Below are positions 1-9,134 of a stretch of DNA of 64,000 nucleotides, one piece after another. The DNA comes from Raineyella sp. W15-4 (GTDB lineage Bacteria > Actinomycetota > Actinomycetes > Propionibacteriales > Propionibacteriaceae). Numbering within the stretch: the stretch's first letter is position 1; every line of letters starts with the position of its first letter. The notes under the pieces are model-generated. The model had not been told where the DNA came from. It made no database searches and was given only the letters and a program-made list of their open reading frames with translations. Made by a program: the position numbers and the translations under genes. The stretch lies in NCBI RefSeq assembly GCF_033170155.1, contig NZ_CP137079.1:1302001-1366000 (forward strand), written 5' to 3'.

Positions 1-1
1 G

Positions 2-1180
2 GTGCAGGCGATCATCGGCGCGGTGATGTGTGTCGCGGCCTGGCTCGCCGCGAACTCCCGGGGCCGGCTCAAGGCGGTGATCCTGGTCGGGGTCACCGGC
101 TACGGGCTGGCGCTGCTGTTCCTCATCCACGGGGCGCCGGACCTGGCGCTCACCCAGGTGCTCACCGAGACCGTGTCGATCGTGGTCTTCGTCCTGGTGC
201 TGCGGAAGTTGCCGAAGTACTTCACCGACCGGCCGCTGACCTCGATGCGCTGGTGGCGGATCGGGCTGGCCATCGCCGTCGGCGCCACCGTGGTCGGCGC
301 GGTCCTGGTGGCCGCCACCGCCAGGGTCGCCGAGCCGGTGTCGGGCGCGCTCTACACCCAGGCCTGGGAGATCGGTCACGGCACCAACATCGTCAACGTC
401 ACCCTCGTCGACGCCCGTGCCTGGGACACCTTCGGGGAGATCTCGGTGCTGCTGATCGCCGCCACCGGCGTCGCCTCGCTGATCTTCATCCGCGCCCGCT
501 ACACCGTCCGTACGCCGGCCCAGGCCCGTGAACAGGCGGCCCGGGAGGGGCGCGGGGCGCGCGGGTACTCCTGGCTGCGAGGCGGCCAGGCGCTCTCCCC
601 GCTGCGCCGATCGCTGGTGATGGAGGTGGTCACCCGGCTGCTCTTCCCGGTGATGGTGATCACCTCGGTCTACGTCCTGATGTCCGGGCACAACTGGCCG
701 GGGGGCGGGTTCGCCGGCGGGCTGATCGCCGGGCTGGCGCTCGTCCTGCGCTACCTGGCCGGGGGCCGGCACGAACTGGACGACGCCGCCCCGGTCGACG
801 CCGGTGCGGTGCTGGGCTCCGGCATGGTGGTCGCGGTCGGCTCCGCTGTCGCGCCGCTCGCGGTGGGCGGCTCGGTGCTGGAGTCGTACGCCCTGGACAT
901 CCACCTGCCGTTCCTCGCCGAGGCACACGCCTTCGGCCGGGTCTGGCCGTTGCTGGGCGACATCCACGTGGTCACCTCGGTCTTCTTCGACATCGGCGTC
1001 TACCTGGTGGTGATCGGGCTGCTGCTCGACATCGCCCGGTCGCTGGGCGCCGGCATCGACGTCCAGACCGAGCAGGACCGCGCCCCGCACCCGGCCGAGG
1101 GCGGCGGGGTCCGCGGCGGACGCAGCGCGCTGCGGCTGCCCGGCCGTCCGTTCGAGGAACCCCGCGAGACGGAGGTCTGA
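2..1180 (+). CDS. mnhA: Mrp/Mnh Na+/H+ antiporter subunit A/B fusion, 3' part (5' end outside window)
   Basis: This is the C-terminal part of the large MrpA-type subunit fused to MnhB, in a membrane complex that exchanges Na+ for H+. The reading frame is open to the first base, so the N-terminal proton-channel domain lies upstream. About residues 20-70 match the MbhD-like region (APDLALTQVL), about 95-165 the MbhE-like region, and about 200-345 the MnhB domain (GHNWPGGGFAGGL). All of it is hydrophobic and multi-spanning. The stop shares one base with the start of the next gene (TGATG), so the operon is translationally coupled. The A/B fusion is common in actinobacteria. Confidence 0.9.
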   Translation: MQAIIGAVMCVAAWLAANSRGRLKAVILVGVTGYGLALLFLIHGAPDLALTQVLTETVSIVVFVLVLRKLPKYFTDRPLTSMRWWRIGLAIAVGATVVGAVLVAATARVAEPVSGALYTQAWEIGHGTNIVNVTLVDARAWDTFGEISVLLIAATGVASLIFIRARYTVRTPAQAREQAAREGRGARGYSWLRGGQALSPLRRSLVMEVVTRLLFPVMVITSVYVLMSGHNWPGGGFAGGLIAGLALVLRYLAGGRHELDDAAPVDAGAVLGSGMVVAVGSAVAPLAVGGSVLESYALDIHLPFLAEAHAFGRVWPLLGDIHVVTSVFFDIGVYLVVIGLLLDIARSLGAGIDVQTEQDRAPHPAEGGGVRGGRSALRLPGRPFEEPRETEV

Positions 1181-1773
1181 TGGCACCCAACCTCACCCTC
1201 CTCCTCATCGCCGGCTTCCTCATCGCCTGCGGGGTGTACCTGCTGCTGGAGCGATCGCTCACCCGGATCCTGATCGGGATCCTGCTCGCCTCGAACGGGG
1301 TGAACCTGCTCTACCCGATCATCGCCGGGCCCGCGCGGCTGCCCGCCTTCATCGGCATCAGTCCCCGCGACGGGATCACCGACCCGTTGCCCCAGGCGAT
1401 GGTGCTGACCTCGATCGTGATCACCCTGGCGACCACCGCGTTCCTGCTGACGATGGCCTACCGGGCCTTCCAGGTGAACGGCCACGACGAGGTCCAGGAC
1501 GACGTCGAGGACGCCGTCATCCGCCGCCTGGCACTGCTGGACGAGGCCTCCGAGTCGTACGACGCCGGGGTCACCAGCGGTGAGCCCGGTGAGGAGGCCG
1601 GCAGTGATGTCGTCGGCGGGACAGCGCCGGAGCCGGGCGACCTCGGTCGGTCCGGGCTCGAGGCCGGCAGCGCTGTCCGGGACGGCGCCGCCCCGGGCAG
1701 CGCGGCGCCGGTGGCCGGCGACCCCGCCGGGCGGGCGGGCGCGGAGACCGGCGGCGGAGAGGCGGACCGATGA
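1180..1773 (+). CDS. mnhC: Na+/H+ antiporter subunit C (MnhC/MrpC) with long hydrophilic tail
   Basis: NuoK-like small subunit of the Mrp antiporter. Residues 1-110 carry three predicted membrane segments and the family pattern GVYLLLERSLTRILIGI. The family is usually about 110-125 residues; this protein has 197. The extra 80 or so residues form an acidic, Gly/Ala/Pro-rich tail with no recognisable fold. It overlaps subunit A/B by one base and subunit D by four. Function is secure from context and the conserved core; the role of the tail is unknown. Confidence 0.92.
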   Translation: MAPNLTLLLIAGFLIACGVYLLLERSLTRILIGILLASNGVNLLYPIIAGPARLPAFIGISPRDGITDPLPQAMVLTSIVITLATTAFLLTMAYRAFQVNGHDEVQDDVEDAVIRRLALLDEASESYDAGVTSGEPGEEAGSDVVGGTAPEPGDLGRSGLEAGSAVRDGAAPGSAAPVAGDPAGRAGAETGGGEADR

Positions 1774-3290
1774 CCTGGCTGGTGCCGATGCCGATCCTGC
1801 TGGCCCTCTTCGGAGCCGGGCTGACCCTGATCCTGGGCCGACGGCCGAACGCCCAGCGCGCCGTCTCCGTCACCGTCCTGTCGCTGATCGTGGCGGTCGC
1901 CGCCGTGCTGGCGTACCGGGCCGATCGGGTCGGCGTGCAAGTGACCCGGATCGCCGGCTGGCCGGCACCGCAGGGCATCTCGCTGGTGGCCGACCGGCTC
2001 TCGACGCTGCTGCTGCTGGTGTCGTCGGTGATCTGTCTGCTGGTCCTGCTCTTCTCGCTGGGTCAGGAGGAGGAACAACGGCGCCGCGAGACGCCGATCT
2101 CGATCTTCCACCCGACCTTCCTGGCGCTCACCGCCGGGGTGTCGAACGCCTTCCTCACCGGCGACCTGTTCAACCTGTACGTCGGCTTCGAGATGCTGCT
2201 GTTCGCCTCCTTCGTTCTGCTCACCCTGGGCGGCACCGGGGAACGGATCCGGGCCGGCACCACCTACGTGGTGGTGTCCCTGGTCAGTTCGCTGCTCTTC
2301 CTGGTCGCCCTGGCCGCCGTGTACGCCGCGACCGGCACGGTCAACATGGCCCAGGCCGGGGCCCGGCTCGCGGCGCTGCCGATCGAGGTCCAGCAGGTGA
2401 TCCACTTCCTGCTGATCACCGTCTTCGGGATCAAGGCCGCCGTCTTCCCGCTGTCCGCCTGGCTGCCGGACTCCTATCCGACCGCCCCGGCGCCGGTCAC
2501 CGCGGTGTTCGCCGGCCTGCTCACCAAGGTCGGGGTGTACGCGATGATCCGGACCCAGACCGTGCTCTTCCCCGACAACGCGCTGCAAGTGCCGATGCTG
2601 GTGATCGGCATCCTCACCATGATCCTCGGCATCCTGGGTGCCATCGCCCAGGGCGAGATCAAGCGGATGCTCTCCTTCACCCTGGTCAGCCACATCGGCT
2701 ACATGGTCTTCGGCATCGCGCTGGACTCCGACGCCGGGCTGTCCGGCGCGATCTTCTACACGGCGCACCACATCCTCGTCCAGACCGCCCTGTTCCTGGT
2801 CGCCGGCCTGATCGAGCGCCGCGGCGGGTCGACCTCGCTCAACGAGCTGGGTGGGCTGGCGTCCGCCTCACCGGTGTTGGGGGCGCTGTTCCTGGTCCCG
2901 GCGCTCAACCTGGCCGGCGTCCCGCCACTGTCGGGCTTCATCGGCAAGGTCGGCCTGCTGCGGGCCGGCGTCGGTGCCCACAACTGGCTCGCCGGCGTCG
3001 GGGTGGGCGCGGTGCTGCTGACCAGCCTGCTCACCCTGTTCGCCGTGGCGAAGATCTGGAACCGGGCGTTCTGGCAGGCGATGCCGCTGGTGGAGAACGA
3101 GGACGGCAAGCTGGTCGAGGCGGGCCTGCCGCTGCAGCCGTCGATGGCCGCCGTCGCGGGAGCGCTGGTCGCCGTCAGCCTGACCCTGACCGTGTTCGGC
3201 GGCCCGTTGTTCGGGTTCACCGACCGGGCGGCGCACGACGCGCGCAGCGGCGCGTACTCCGCCGCCGTGCTGCCGGAGGGGGTGCGATGA
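1770..3290 (+). CDS. mnhD: Na+/H+ antiporter subunit D (MnhD/MrpD)
   Basis: NuoN/NuoM-like proton-translocating subunit of 506 residues, the normal length. It has about 14 predicted membrane helices. Conserved Proton_antipo_M features are visible, including FNLYVGFEMLLFASFVLLTL near residue 130 (with the family glutamate), the lysine in FGIKAAVFPLSAWLPDSYPT near 215, and HHILVQTALFLVAGLIE near 330. The start ATG overlaps the subunit C stop (ATGA), and the end overlaps subunit E in the same way. Confidence 0.95.
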   Translation: MTWLVPMPILLALFGAGLTLILGRRPNAQRAVSVTVLSLIVAVAAVLAYRADRVGVQVTRIAGWPAPQGISLVADRLSTLLLLVSSVICLLVLLFSLGQEEEQRRRETPISIFHPTFLALTAGVSNAFLTGDLFNLYVGFEMLLFASFVLLTLGGTGERIRAGTTYVVVSLVSSLLFLVALAAVYAATGTVNMAQAGARLAALPIEVQQVIHFLLITVFGIKAAVFPLSAWLPDSYPTAPAPVTAVFAGLLTKVGVYAMIRTQTVLFPDNALQVPMLVIGILTMILGILGAIAQGEIKRMLSFTLVSHIGYMVFGIALDSDAGLSGAIFYTAHHILVQTALFLVAGLIERRGGSTSLNELGGLASASPVLGALFLVPALNLAGVPPLSGFIGKVGLLRAGVGAHNWLAGVGVGAVLLTSLLTLFAVAKIWNRAFWQAMPLVENEDGKLVEAGLPLQPSMAAVAGALVAVSLTLTVFGGPLFGFTDRAAHDARSGAYSAAVLPEGVR

Positions 3291-3964
3291 GCCGGGAGCC
3301 TCACGGCGGGGACGGGAGCCGGGTGCCCACCCGGCGGGTCCGCCCCGGCTGGCGGTCGATCCTGATCGGCGTGCTGATCTGGTGCATCCTGTGGGGCCGT
3401 GTCGATGTGAAGACGATCCTCGGCGGCCTGGTCGTCACCGGCGGGGTGGCGCTGTTGTTCCCGCTGCCGGCGATCCGCTTCCGTGGCCGGATCCGGCTGC
3501 TGGGCGTGATCCGGCTGGTCCTCACCACACTGCTCGACCTCGTCGAGTCGTCCTGGCGGGTCGCCGTGCTCGCCGTGGCCTGGCGCCGACCGGTCCGCAG
3601 CGCCATCGTCCGGGTCCGGCTGCGGACGAACTCCGACCTGCTGATCGCGATGATCGTCGAACTCATCGGTCTGGTCCCCGGGTCGGTCGTCGTGGAGCAG
3701 ACGCGTGCGCCGTCCCAGGTCTTCGTCCACGTCCTCGACGTCCGTGACCGGTCCCACCTGGACGAGGCGTACGCGATCGTCCGTACGGTCGAGGAACGGG
3801 TGATCCGTGCCTTCGGGACCGACGAGGAACTCGCGGCGTTGGCCGCCCCGCCCGGCGCGGTCCCGACCTCGGCGGCTGCCGCGGCGGTGACCGAGCCGGC
3901 GGTAGGTGCGCCGCGAGCCGCCACCGGGGATCTCCCGTCGACCGATCCGGAGGTGGACCGATGA
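3287..3964 (+). CDS. mnhE: Na+/H+ antiporter subunit E (MnhE/MrpE)
   Basis: Small Mrp subunit needed for complex assembly. I start it at the ATG that overlaps the subunit D stop (ATGA), giving 225 residues. The same frame is open far upstream, but that part is only shadow sequence of subunits C and D. Residues 20-75 form two membrane helices (ILIGVLIWCILWGRV), followed by a conserved cytoplasmic domain (LIAMIVELIGLVPGSVVVE). The C-terminus after about residue 175 is an Ala/Pro-rich extension beyond the usual family length. Confidence 0.9.
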   Translation: MSREPHGGDGSRVPTRRVRPGWRSILIGVLIWCILWGRVDVKTILGGLVVTGGVALLFPLPAIRFRGRIRLLGVIRLVLTTLLDLVESSWRVAVLAVAWRRPVRSAIVRVRLRTNSDLLIAMIVELIGLVPGSVVVEQTRAPSQVFVHVLDVRDRSHLDEAYAIVRTVEERVIRAFGTDEELAALAAPPGAVPTSAAAAAVTEPAVGAPRAATGDLPSTDPEVDR

Positions 3965-4449
3965 CCGCGGTGGACAGCATCGAGGCGGCCCAAGGGCTGG
4001 TGGCGATCGTTGCGGTCGTCGTCCTCGGTCTGGCCGCCGCCGTCACGCTGTTCCGGCTGGCGAAGGGCCCCACCAGCCTGGACCGGATCATCGCCAGCGA
4101 CCTGATCGTCGGGATCGCGGTCGGCGGTCTCGCCCTCCAGGTCGTCCTCAGCGACCGGCTCACCACGCTGCCGATCCTGCTGGCGCTGTCCCTGGTCGGG
4201 TTCATCGGGGCAGTGTCGATGGCACGGTTCGTCCATGACCAGGTGCCCGGATCGGCCGGCGAGGTCGGGCGGCGGTCCCGTCGACGGGGGGAAGGACGGC
4301 GACCCACCGTCCGGGCCGAACGGTCGGCGTCGACCCCTGAGCCGATGCCCGGTGCCGGCGGCCCGGGGATGCCCGGGCCTGGCGCGGCCGACCCGGAGGC
4401 GGCCGATCCCGGGGCGACCGGCCGGAATCGATCGGGAGGCACGGCATGA
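3961..4449 (+). CDS. mnhF: Na+/H+ antiporter subunit F (MnhF/MrpF)
   Basis: Three-helix Mrp subunit. Residues 10-90 hold the conserved core (FRLAKGPTSLDRIIASDLI), which normally makes up the whole protein. Here 162 residues are encoded because a basic, Pro/Gly-rich tail of about 70 residues follows. It overlaps subunit E by four bases and subunit G by four bases. The tail is in the same frame and ends exactly at the coupled start of subunit G, so it is not an obvious annotation error. Confidence 0.9.
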   Translation: MTAVDSIEAAQGLVAIVAVVVLGLAAAVTLFRLAKGPTSLDRIIASDLIVGIAVGGLALQVVLSDRLTTLPILLALSLVGFIGAVSMARFVHDQVPGSAGEVGRRSRRRGEGRRPTVRAERSASTPEPMPGAGGPGMPGPGAADPEAADPGATGRNRSGGTA

Positions 4450-4835
4450 CCGACGCGATCCTCGACCTGGTGGCAGCGGTGCTCTGTCTCATCGGCGCGC
4501 TGCTGTGTCTCACCGCCGCGGTGGGCCTGGTCCGGTTCCCCGACCTGATCTCGCGGATGCACCCGGCGGCCAAGCCGCAGAGCCTCGGCCTGCTGGTGCT
4601 GCTGGTCGGGGTGGTGCTGCACGTGCGGACCTGGTCGGCCTTCTTCCTGCTCGCCCTGGTCACCATCCTGCAGATGATGACGGTGACCCTGGCGTCCCAC
4701 GTGGTGGCCCGCACCGGCTACCGGGCCCGGCTGATCGACCCGCGCACTCTGGTTGCCGACGAGCTCGCGGAGGCGGTCGCCGAGCGGGCCCGCGCCGATC
4801 GCGAGGGTCGGGGCGGGCCCCGGGCCGCGGACTGA
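4446..4835 (+). CDS. mnhG: Na+/H+ antiporter subunit G (MnhG/MrpG)
   Basis: Last subunit of the Mrp complex, 129 residues with three membrane helices. The family signature VGLVRFPDLISRMHPAAKPQ lies near residue 30. It is the final gene of the antiporter operon; the following protease gene begins 12 nt later and may be co-transcribed. The complex probably supports sodium tolerance and pH homeostasis, as known for this family. Confidence 0.93.
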   Translation: MTDAILDLVAAVLCLIGALLCLTAAVGLVRFPDLISRMHPAAKPQSLGLLVLLVGVVLHVRTWSAFFLLALVTILQMMTVTLASHVVARTGYRARLIDPRTLVADELAEAVAERARADREGRGGPRAAD

Positions 4836-4847
4836 GAGGATCTCCGC

Positions 4848-5957
4848 ATGACTCGCCCCGGTCGGACTGCCCTCTTCCCGCCGCCCCCTGCGCTCCCGGT
4901 GCGGAGCCAGGACTACTACGGCTTCCTCCGGACACCGCGGTACCGGTGGTGGAAGGGGCTGTTGGCGGCGCTGCTGTTGCTCGTCGGCTTCCTGGTGGTG
5001 GACGGCGTGCTGGCCACCGCCGGCCTGATCGTCGACATCGTCCTCGGCGCCGTCAGCCCACAGGACCTGCGCGGCGCGGCGAACGGGGTGATCCCCATCG
5101 GACCGGCCACCTTCATCGGCAACAACCTCGGACTGGCGCTGCTCGTGCCGCTGGCGATGCTGCTCGCCCGGGCGTTCTTCGGCCAGCGCCCGGGGTGGTC
5201 GGCGTCGGTCGCCGGCCGGTTCCGGTGGCGCTGGCTCGGCTGGTGCCTGCTGGTGGTGGGACTGCCGTGGTTCGCGCTGCTGATGATCTCCACGATGGCC
5301 GACGGGGGGTTCCCGACCCCCGTCCTCACCCCGTCGGTGTGGCTGATGCTCGGCCTCACCCTGCTCACCACTCCGCTGCAGTGCGCGGGGGAGGAGTGGG
5401 CATTCCGCGGTCTGCTGCCGCGTTCCTTCGCGGCGATGGTGCCGCACCCGGGGGCGGGCGCTGCGGTGGGGGTGGTGCTGGCGTCGCTGCTGTTCATGGC
5501 CGCCCACGCCGCCGCCGACCCGTGGTTGAACGCCTTCTACTTCTGCTTCGGCCTGGTGATGAGCGCCCTGACCTGGCGGACCGGCGGCCTGGAAGCCTCG
5601 GTGGTGTTCCACACGGTCAACAACCTGACCGGTCTCATCCCGGTGGTGCTGACCGCCGACTACGCGTCGATCGGTGACCGGGGTGTGGGCTCCGGTTCCC
5701 CCGCGGTGCTGATCCCGCTCGTCCTCGGCGTCGGACTGGTGTTCCTCACCGACCTGGTCCGTCGCCGGCGGGGAGTGGCCCGGACGGCCGCCCCGGGACT
5801 CGACCTGCTGCCGCCGCCGGCCGCGGTGTCCGTCCCGCCGGCCGGGGCGTCCCTCCCGCCGGCCGGGGACTCGGAGATCCAGGAGCCGGGAGATACCCTG
5901 GGAGCCTATGAGCATCGCGACCAGCCCCCCGGACCTGCGGACGAGCAGCGGCCCTGA
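4848..5957 (+). CDS. CPBP family intramembrane metalloprotease (CAAX protease-like)
   Basis: Membrane protein of 369 residues with about seven or eight helices. The three CPBP (Abi/CAAX prenyl endopeptidase-like) motifs are present: the EExxxR motif in GEEWAFRGLL near residue 180, a histidine in FMAAHAAADPW near 225, and HTVNN near 260. The C-terminal 60 residues are Pro-rich and contain a short SVPPAGASLPPAG repeat. The start has a GAGAGGAT ribosome site 12 nt after the antiporter operon. Its 3' end overlaps the radical SAM gene by 50 nt, which is unusually long. The substrate is unknown. Confidence 0.82.
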   Translation: MTRPGRTALFPPPPALPVRSQDYYGFLRTPRYRWWKGLLAALLLLVGFLVVDGVLATAGLIVDIVLGAVSPQDLRGAANGVIPIGPATFIGNNLGLALLVPLAMLLARAFFGQRPGWSASVAGRFRWRWLGWCLLVVGLPWFALLMISTMADGGFPTPVLTPSVWLMLGLTLLTTPLQCAGEEWAFRGLLPRSFAAMVPHPGAGAAVGVVLASLLFMAAHAAADPWLNAFYFCFGLVMSALTWRTGGLEASVVFHTVNNLTGLIPVVLTADYASIGDRGVGSGSPAVLIPLVLGVGLVFLTDLVRRRRGVARTAAPGLDLLPPPAAVSVPPAGASLPPAGDSEIQEPGDTLGAYEHRDQPPGPADEQRP

Positions 5958-7890
5958 GTCACTGTTCCCGCGACTCGAGCCGCTGCTGGCCCGGGTCGGC
6001 AAGCCGATCCAGTACGTCGGCGGGGAGCTGAACTCCGTCGTCAAGGAATGGGACTCCGCCGAGGTCCGCTGGTGCCTGTCCTACCCGGATGCGTACGAGG
6101 TGGGCCAGCCCAATCAGGGGGTCGCGATCCTCTACGAGGTCCTCAACGAGCGCGACTGGATCCTGGTCGAGCGGACGTACACCGTCTGGCCGGACCTGGC
6201 CGCGATGATGCGCGCCTCCGCGGTGCCGCAGTTCACCCTCGACGCCCACCGCCCGGTGCGGGCATTCGACGTGCTCGGCTTCAGCTTCTCCACCGAGCTC
6301 GGCTACACCAACATGCTGGAGACGATCGACCTGGCCGGCATCCCGTTGCACGCGGTCGACCGCGGCGAGGACGACCCGATCGTGATCGCCGGCGGTCACG
6401 CCGCGTTCAATCCGGAGCCGATCGCCGACTTCCTCGACGCCGCCGTGCTCGGCGACGGCGAGGAGGTCTCGCTGGCGATCTCGGCGGTGATCCGGGAGTG
6501 GAAGGCCGAGGGCCGTCCGGGTGGCCGGGACGGGCTGCTGCTGCGGCTGGCCGAGTCGGGCGGGGTGTACGTGCCGCGGTTCTATGACGTGGACTACCTG
6601 CCGGACGGCCGGATCCGCCGGGTGGCGCCGAACCGTCCCACCGTGCCGTACTCGGTCCGCAAGCACACGCTGATGGACCTCGATCAGTGGCCCTACCCGA
6701 AGCATCCGCTGGTCCCGCTCGCCGAGACCGTCCACGAGCGCTACTCGGTGGAGATCTTCCGCGGCTGCACCCGGGGCTGCCGGTTCTGTCAGGCCGGGAT
6801 GATCACCCGTCCGGTGCGGGAACGGTCGATCGAGACGATCGGCGCGATGGTCCAGGCGGGCCTGGAGGCGACCGGTCTGGAGGAGGTCGGTCTGCTCTCG
6901 CTGTCCTCGGCCGACCACTCCGAGATCGTCGAGGTCACCAAGCAGCTCGCCGACCGTTACGAGGGGTCGAACGTGTCGCTGTCGTTGCCGTCGACGCGGG
7001 TCGATGCCTTCAACATCGACCTGGCCGACGAGCTGTCCCGCAACGGCCGGCGCTCCGGCCTGACCTTCGCCCCCGAGGGCGGCTCGGAACGGATGCGGCG
7101 GGTGATCAACAAGCAGGTCGACGAGGAGGACCTGATCCGTACGGTGGCCACCGCGTACTCCAACGGCTGGCGGAACGTGAAGCTGTACTTCATGTGCGGC
7201 CTGCCGACGGAGACCGACGAGGACGTCCTGGCGATCGCCGACCTGGCCCGCAAGGTGATCGAGACCGGCCGGGAGGTGTCGGGGCGCAAGGACATCCGGT
7301 GCACCGTCTCTATCGGTGGGTTCGTGCCGAAGCCACACACCCCGTTCCAGTGGGCCGCCCAGCTCGACGCCGAGACCACCGACCGGCGGCTGCAACGGCT
7401 CCGCGACGTGATCCGGGCCGACAAGCGCTACGGGCGCTCGATCGGCTTCCGCTACCACGACGGCCAGCCGGGCATCGTCGAGGGGATGCTGTCGCGTGGT
7501 GACCGCCGGGTCGGTGCGGTGATCGAGGCCGTCTGGCGCGACGGCGGTCACTTCGACGGCTGGTCGGAGCACTTCTCGTACGAGCGCTGGCTGCGGGCGG
7601 CCGAGGAGACCCTCGCCCCGCAGGGCGTGGACATCGCCTGGTACACCACCCGGGAACGCGACTACGACGAGGTGTTGCCCTGGGACCACCTGGACGCCGG
7701 TCTCGACCGAGACTGGCTGTGGGACGACTGGCAGGACGCCCTCGACGAACAGCCGGTCGACGACTGCCGCTGGAACCCCTGCTACGACTGCGGCGTCTGC
7801 CCGCAGCTGGACACCGAGATCCAGATCGGCCCGAGCGGTCGTACGTTGCTGCCGCTGACCCCGGTCCGCAACCCGCTGGCCGCGGACTGA
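5908..7890 (+). CDS. TIGR03960-type B12-binding-like radical SAM protein
   Basis: Large radical SAM protein, 660 residues. Residues 1-220 resemble a B12-binding-like domain (GGHAAFNPEPIADFLDAAVL). The radical SAM cluster motif CTRGCRFC lies near residue 290, and the C-terminus has further cysteines (CRWNPCYDCGVCPQLDTE) that could bind another cluster. The biochemical role of the family is not established. Its usual neighbour is the DUF2344/TIGR03936 radical SAM-linked protein. Here that partner starts at 17841, about 10 kb away, with the polysaccharide locus in between. ATG 5908 has a GGGAG site. Confidence 0.85.
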   Translation: MSIATSPPDLRTSSGPESLFPRLEPLLARVGKPIQYVGGELNSVVKEWDSAEVRWCLSYPDAYEVGQPNQGVAILYEVLNERDWILVERTYTVWPDLAAMMRASAVPQFTLDAHRPVRAFDVLGFSFSTELGYTNMLETIDLAGIPLHAVDRGEDDPIVIAGGHAAFNPEPIADFLDAAVLGDGEEVSLAISAVIREWKAEGRPGGRDGLLLRLAESGGVYVPRFYDVDYLPDGRIRRVAPNRPTVPYSVRKHTLMDLDQWPYPKHPLVPLAETVHERYSVEIFRGCTRGCRFCQAGMITRPVRERSIETIGAMVQAGLEATGLEEVGLLSLSSADHSEIVEVTKQLADRYEGSNVSLSLPSTRVDAFNIDLADELSRNGRRSGLTFAPEGGSERMRRVINKQVDEEDLIRTVATAYSNGWRNVKLYFMCGLPTETDEDVLAIADLARKVIETGREVSGRKDIRCTVSIGGFVPKPHTPFQWAAQLDAETTDRRLQRLRDVIRADKRYGRSIGFRYHDGQPGIVEGMLSRGDRRVGAVIEAVWRDGGHFDGWSEHFSYERWLRAAEETLAPQGVDIAWYTTRERDYDEVLPWDHLDAGLDRDWLWDDWQDALDEQPVDDCRWNPCYDCGVCPQLDTEIQIGPSGRTLLPLTPVRNPLAAD

Positions 7891-7894
7891 GAGG

Positions 7895-9134
7895 TCACCG
7901 CGACTGGTCCCCGGGGGCGGTGACGAGGCGCTGTGCCACCGTGGTCACATCAGGAGCTGCATGCCTGGCGTCGGGCCTCGGCCGGGCGGCGGAGCGTACC
8001 GGAAGGATCTCGGGACGACGCCGCGCGGCGATGTCCTCGACCCAGCCCAAGCACAGGACGGCGACGAGGAGCACGGCCAGGGTCGCGCCGAAGGCGATCA
8101 GGCCGGACTGCCAGGTGAAGGTGTCGACATCCGCCACGATGCCGAACCTCGGGAGGCCCCACAGCGCGACGAAGATCGCCGTGTTGCCCCAGAGATAGAT
8201 CGTCATCGCTCGGCGGTTGGAGAGGGTCACCCAGTGCGAGAGCACCGGGACACGGCTCACCCACTGCAGTGTCAACGGCAGACGCAGCAGGATCATCGTG
8301 AAGCCGAGGTTGTACAGGGCGGTCGCCATCGGGATGTCCGAGACGTTGAACAACCCCTGGTCGGGACCGTGGAACAGCAGGGACCAGACCAGGGCCGCCA
8401 CGACCAGCAGGACGCCGATGATGACGGTCCTGGCGATCGAGAGACGGCGCAGCAGTCCGTCCGTGGTGGTAGAAGCCGATCATCCAGCAGGCCGCGTAGG
8501 TGGCCACGGAGAGGACTCCGTCGGCGAGGGCGTTGTCGAGGTTGAGGATGTGTCCGGCTTCCAGCAGGAGCACCACGAAGGGGAGCACCATCATCGGGCG
8601 GCGCCAGTGACGCCACAGCCACAGCAGGCCGCCGGAGATCAGCATCAGCCACAGGTACGTGCGGATGTACCACAACGGAACGGCCCATTCGGCCCCGATG
8701 TCACTGGCCGGCGGCGTGACCAGCGGGAAGATCCACCCCAGCACACTGGGACCGAGCGCACTCGCGTCCGCGGTCGTCGCGGTCCAGCCGGTGACGACCA
8801 TGATCGGCACCAGGATGAGACCCATCGCCCACAGCGGCGGCAGGAGGCGGCGCAGCCGCTTCAGGACCACCGGGCGGACCCCCGTGGTCGACCTGTCCAG
8901 GGAGGCGGCCATCAGCGAGCCCGCGAAGGCGAACATCACCCCCATCGACGGGAAGATCAGCGGAAGCCAGGCCCAGCCGAAGAGGTGGAACAGCAGGACA
9001 CGAGTCAGCGCAGCGGACCGCAGGACATCGATGTAGCGGTTGCGTACCCGGTCACCGGTGGCCGGAGACGGCGAGTGCACAGAGGAGGCCGAGGAGTTGC
9101 CTGTCGGAGTCTCGGCCGGGTCGACCGCAGTCAT
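7895..9134 (-). pseudogene. Acyltransferase 3 family membrane protein, frameshifted
   Basis: Acyltransferase_3 (PF01757-like) integral membrane protein, probably acylating a surface sugar polymer. The N-terminal half (9134 to about 8455) has RYIDVLRSAALTRVLLFHL and several helices ending in WMIGFYHHGR. The C-terminal half continues in another frame (about 8455 to 7895; LLRRLSIARTVIIG, then NRRAMTIYLWGNTAIF). The frames meet around 8450-8462, where a one-base indel would restore about 413 residues. Both halves look well conserved, so this is a recent mutation, phase variation or sequencing error. ATG 9134 overlaps the deacetylase-synthase stop (ATGA) and has an AGGAG site. Confidence 0.75.

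Noticed and set aside
1580-3286. An N-terminal extension of MnhE of about 570 residues
   Set aside because: This part is only an alternative frame of mnhC and mnhD. The ATGA overlap at 3287 and family length fix the true start.
3663-6044. A 793-codon minus-strand frame across the Mrp subunit and CPBP genes
   Set aside because: It is low-complexity Arg/Gly/His/Gln shadow sequence opposite genes with clear family motifs.
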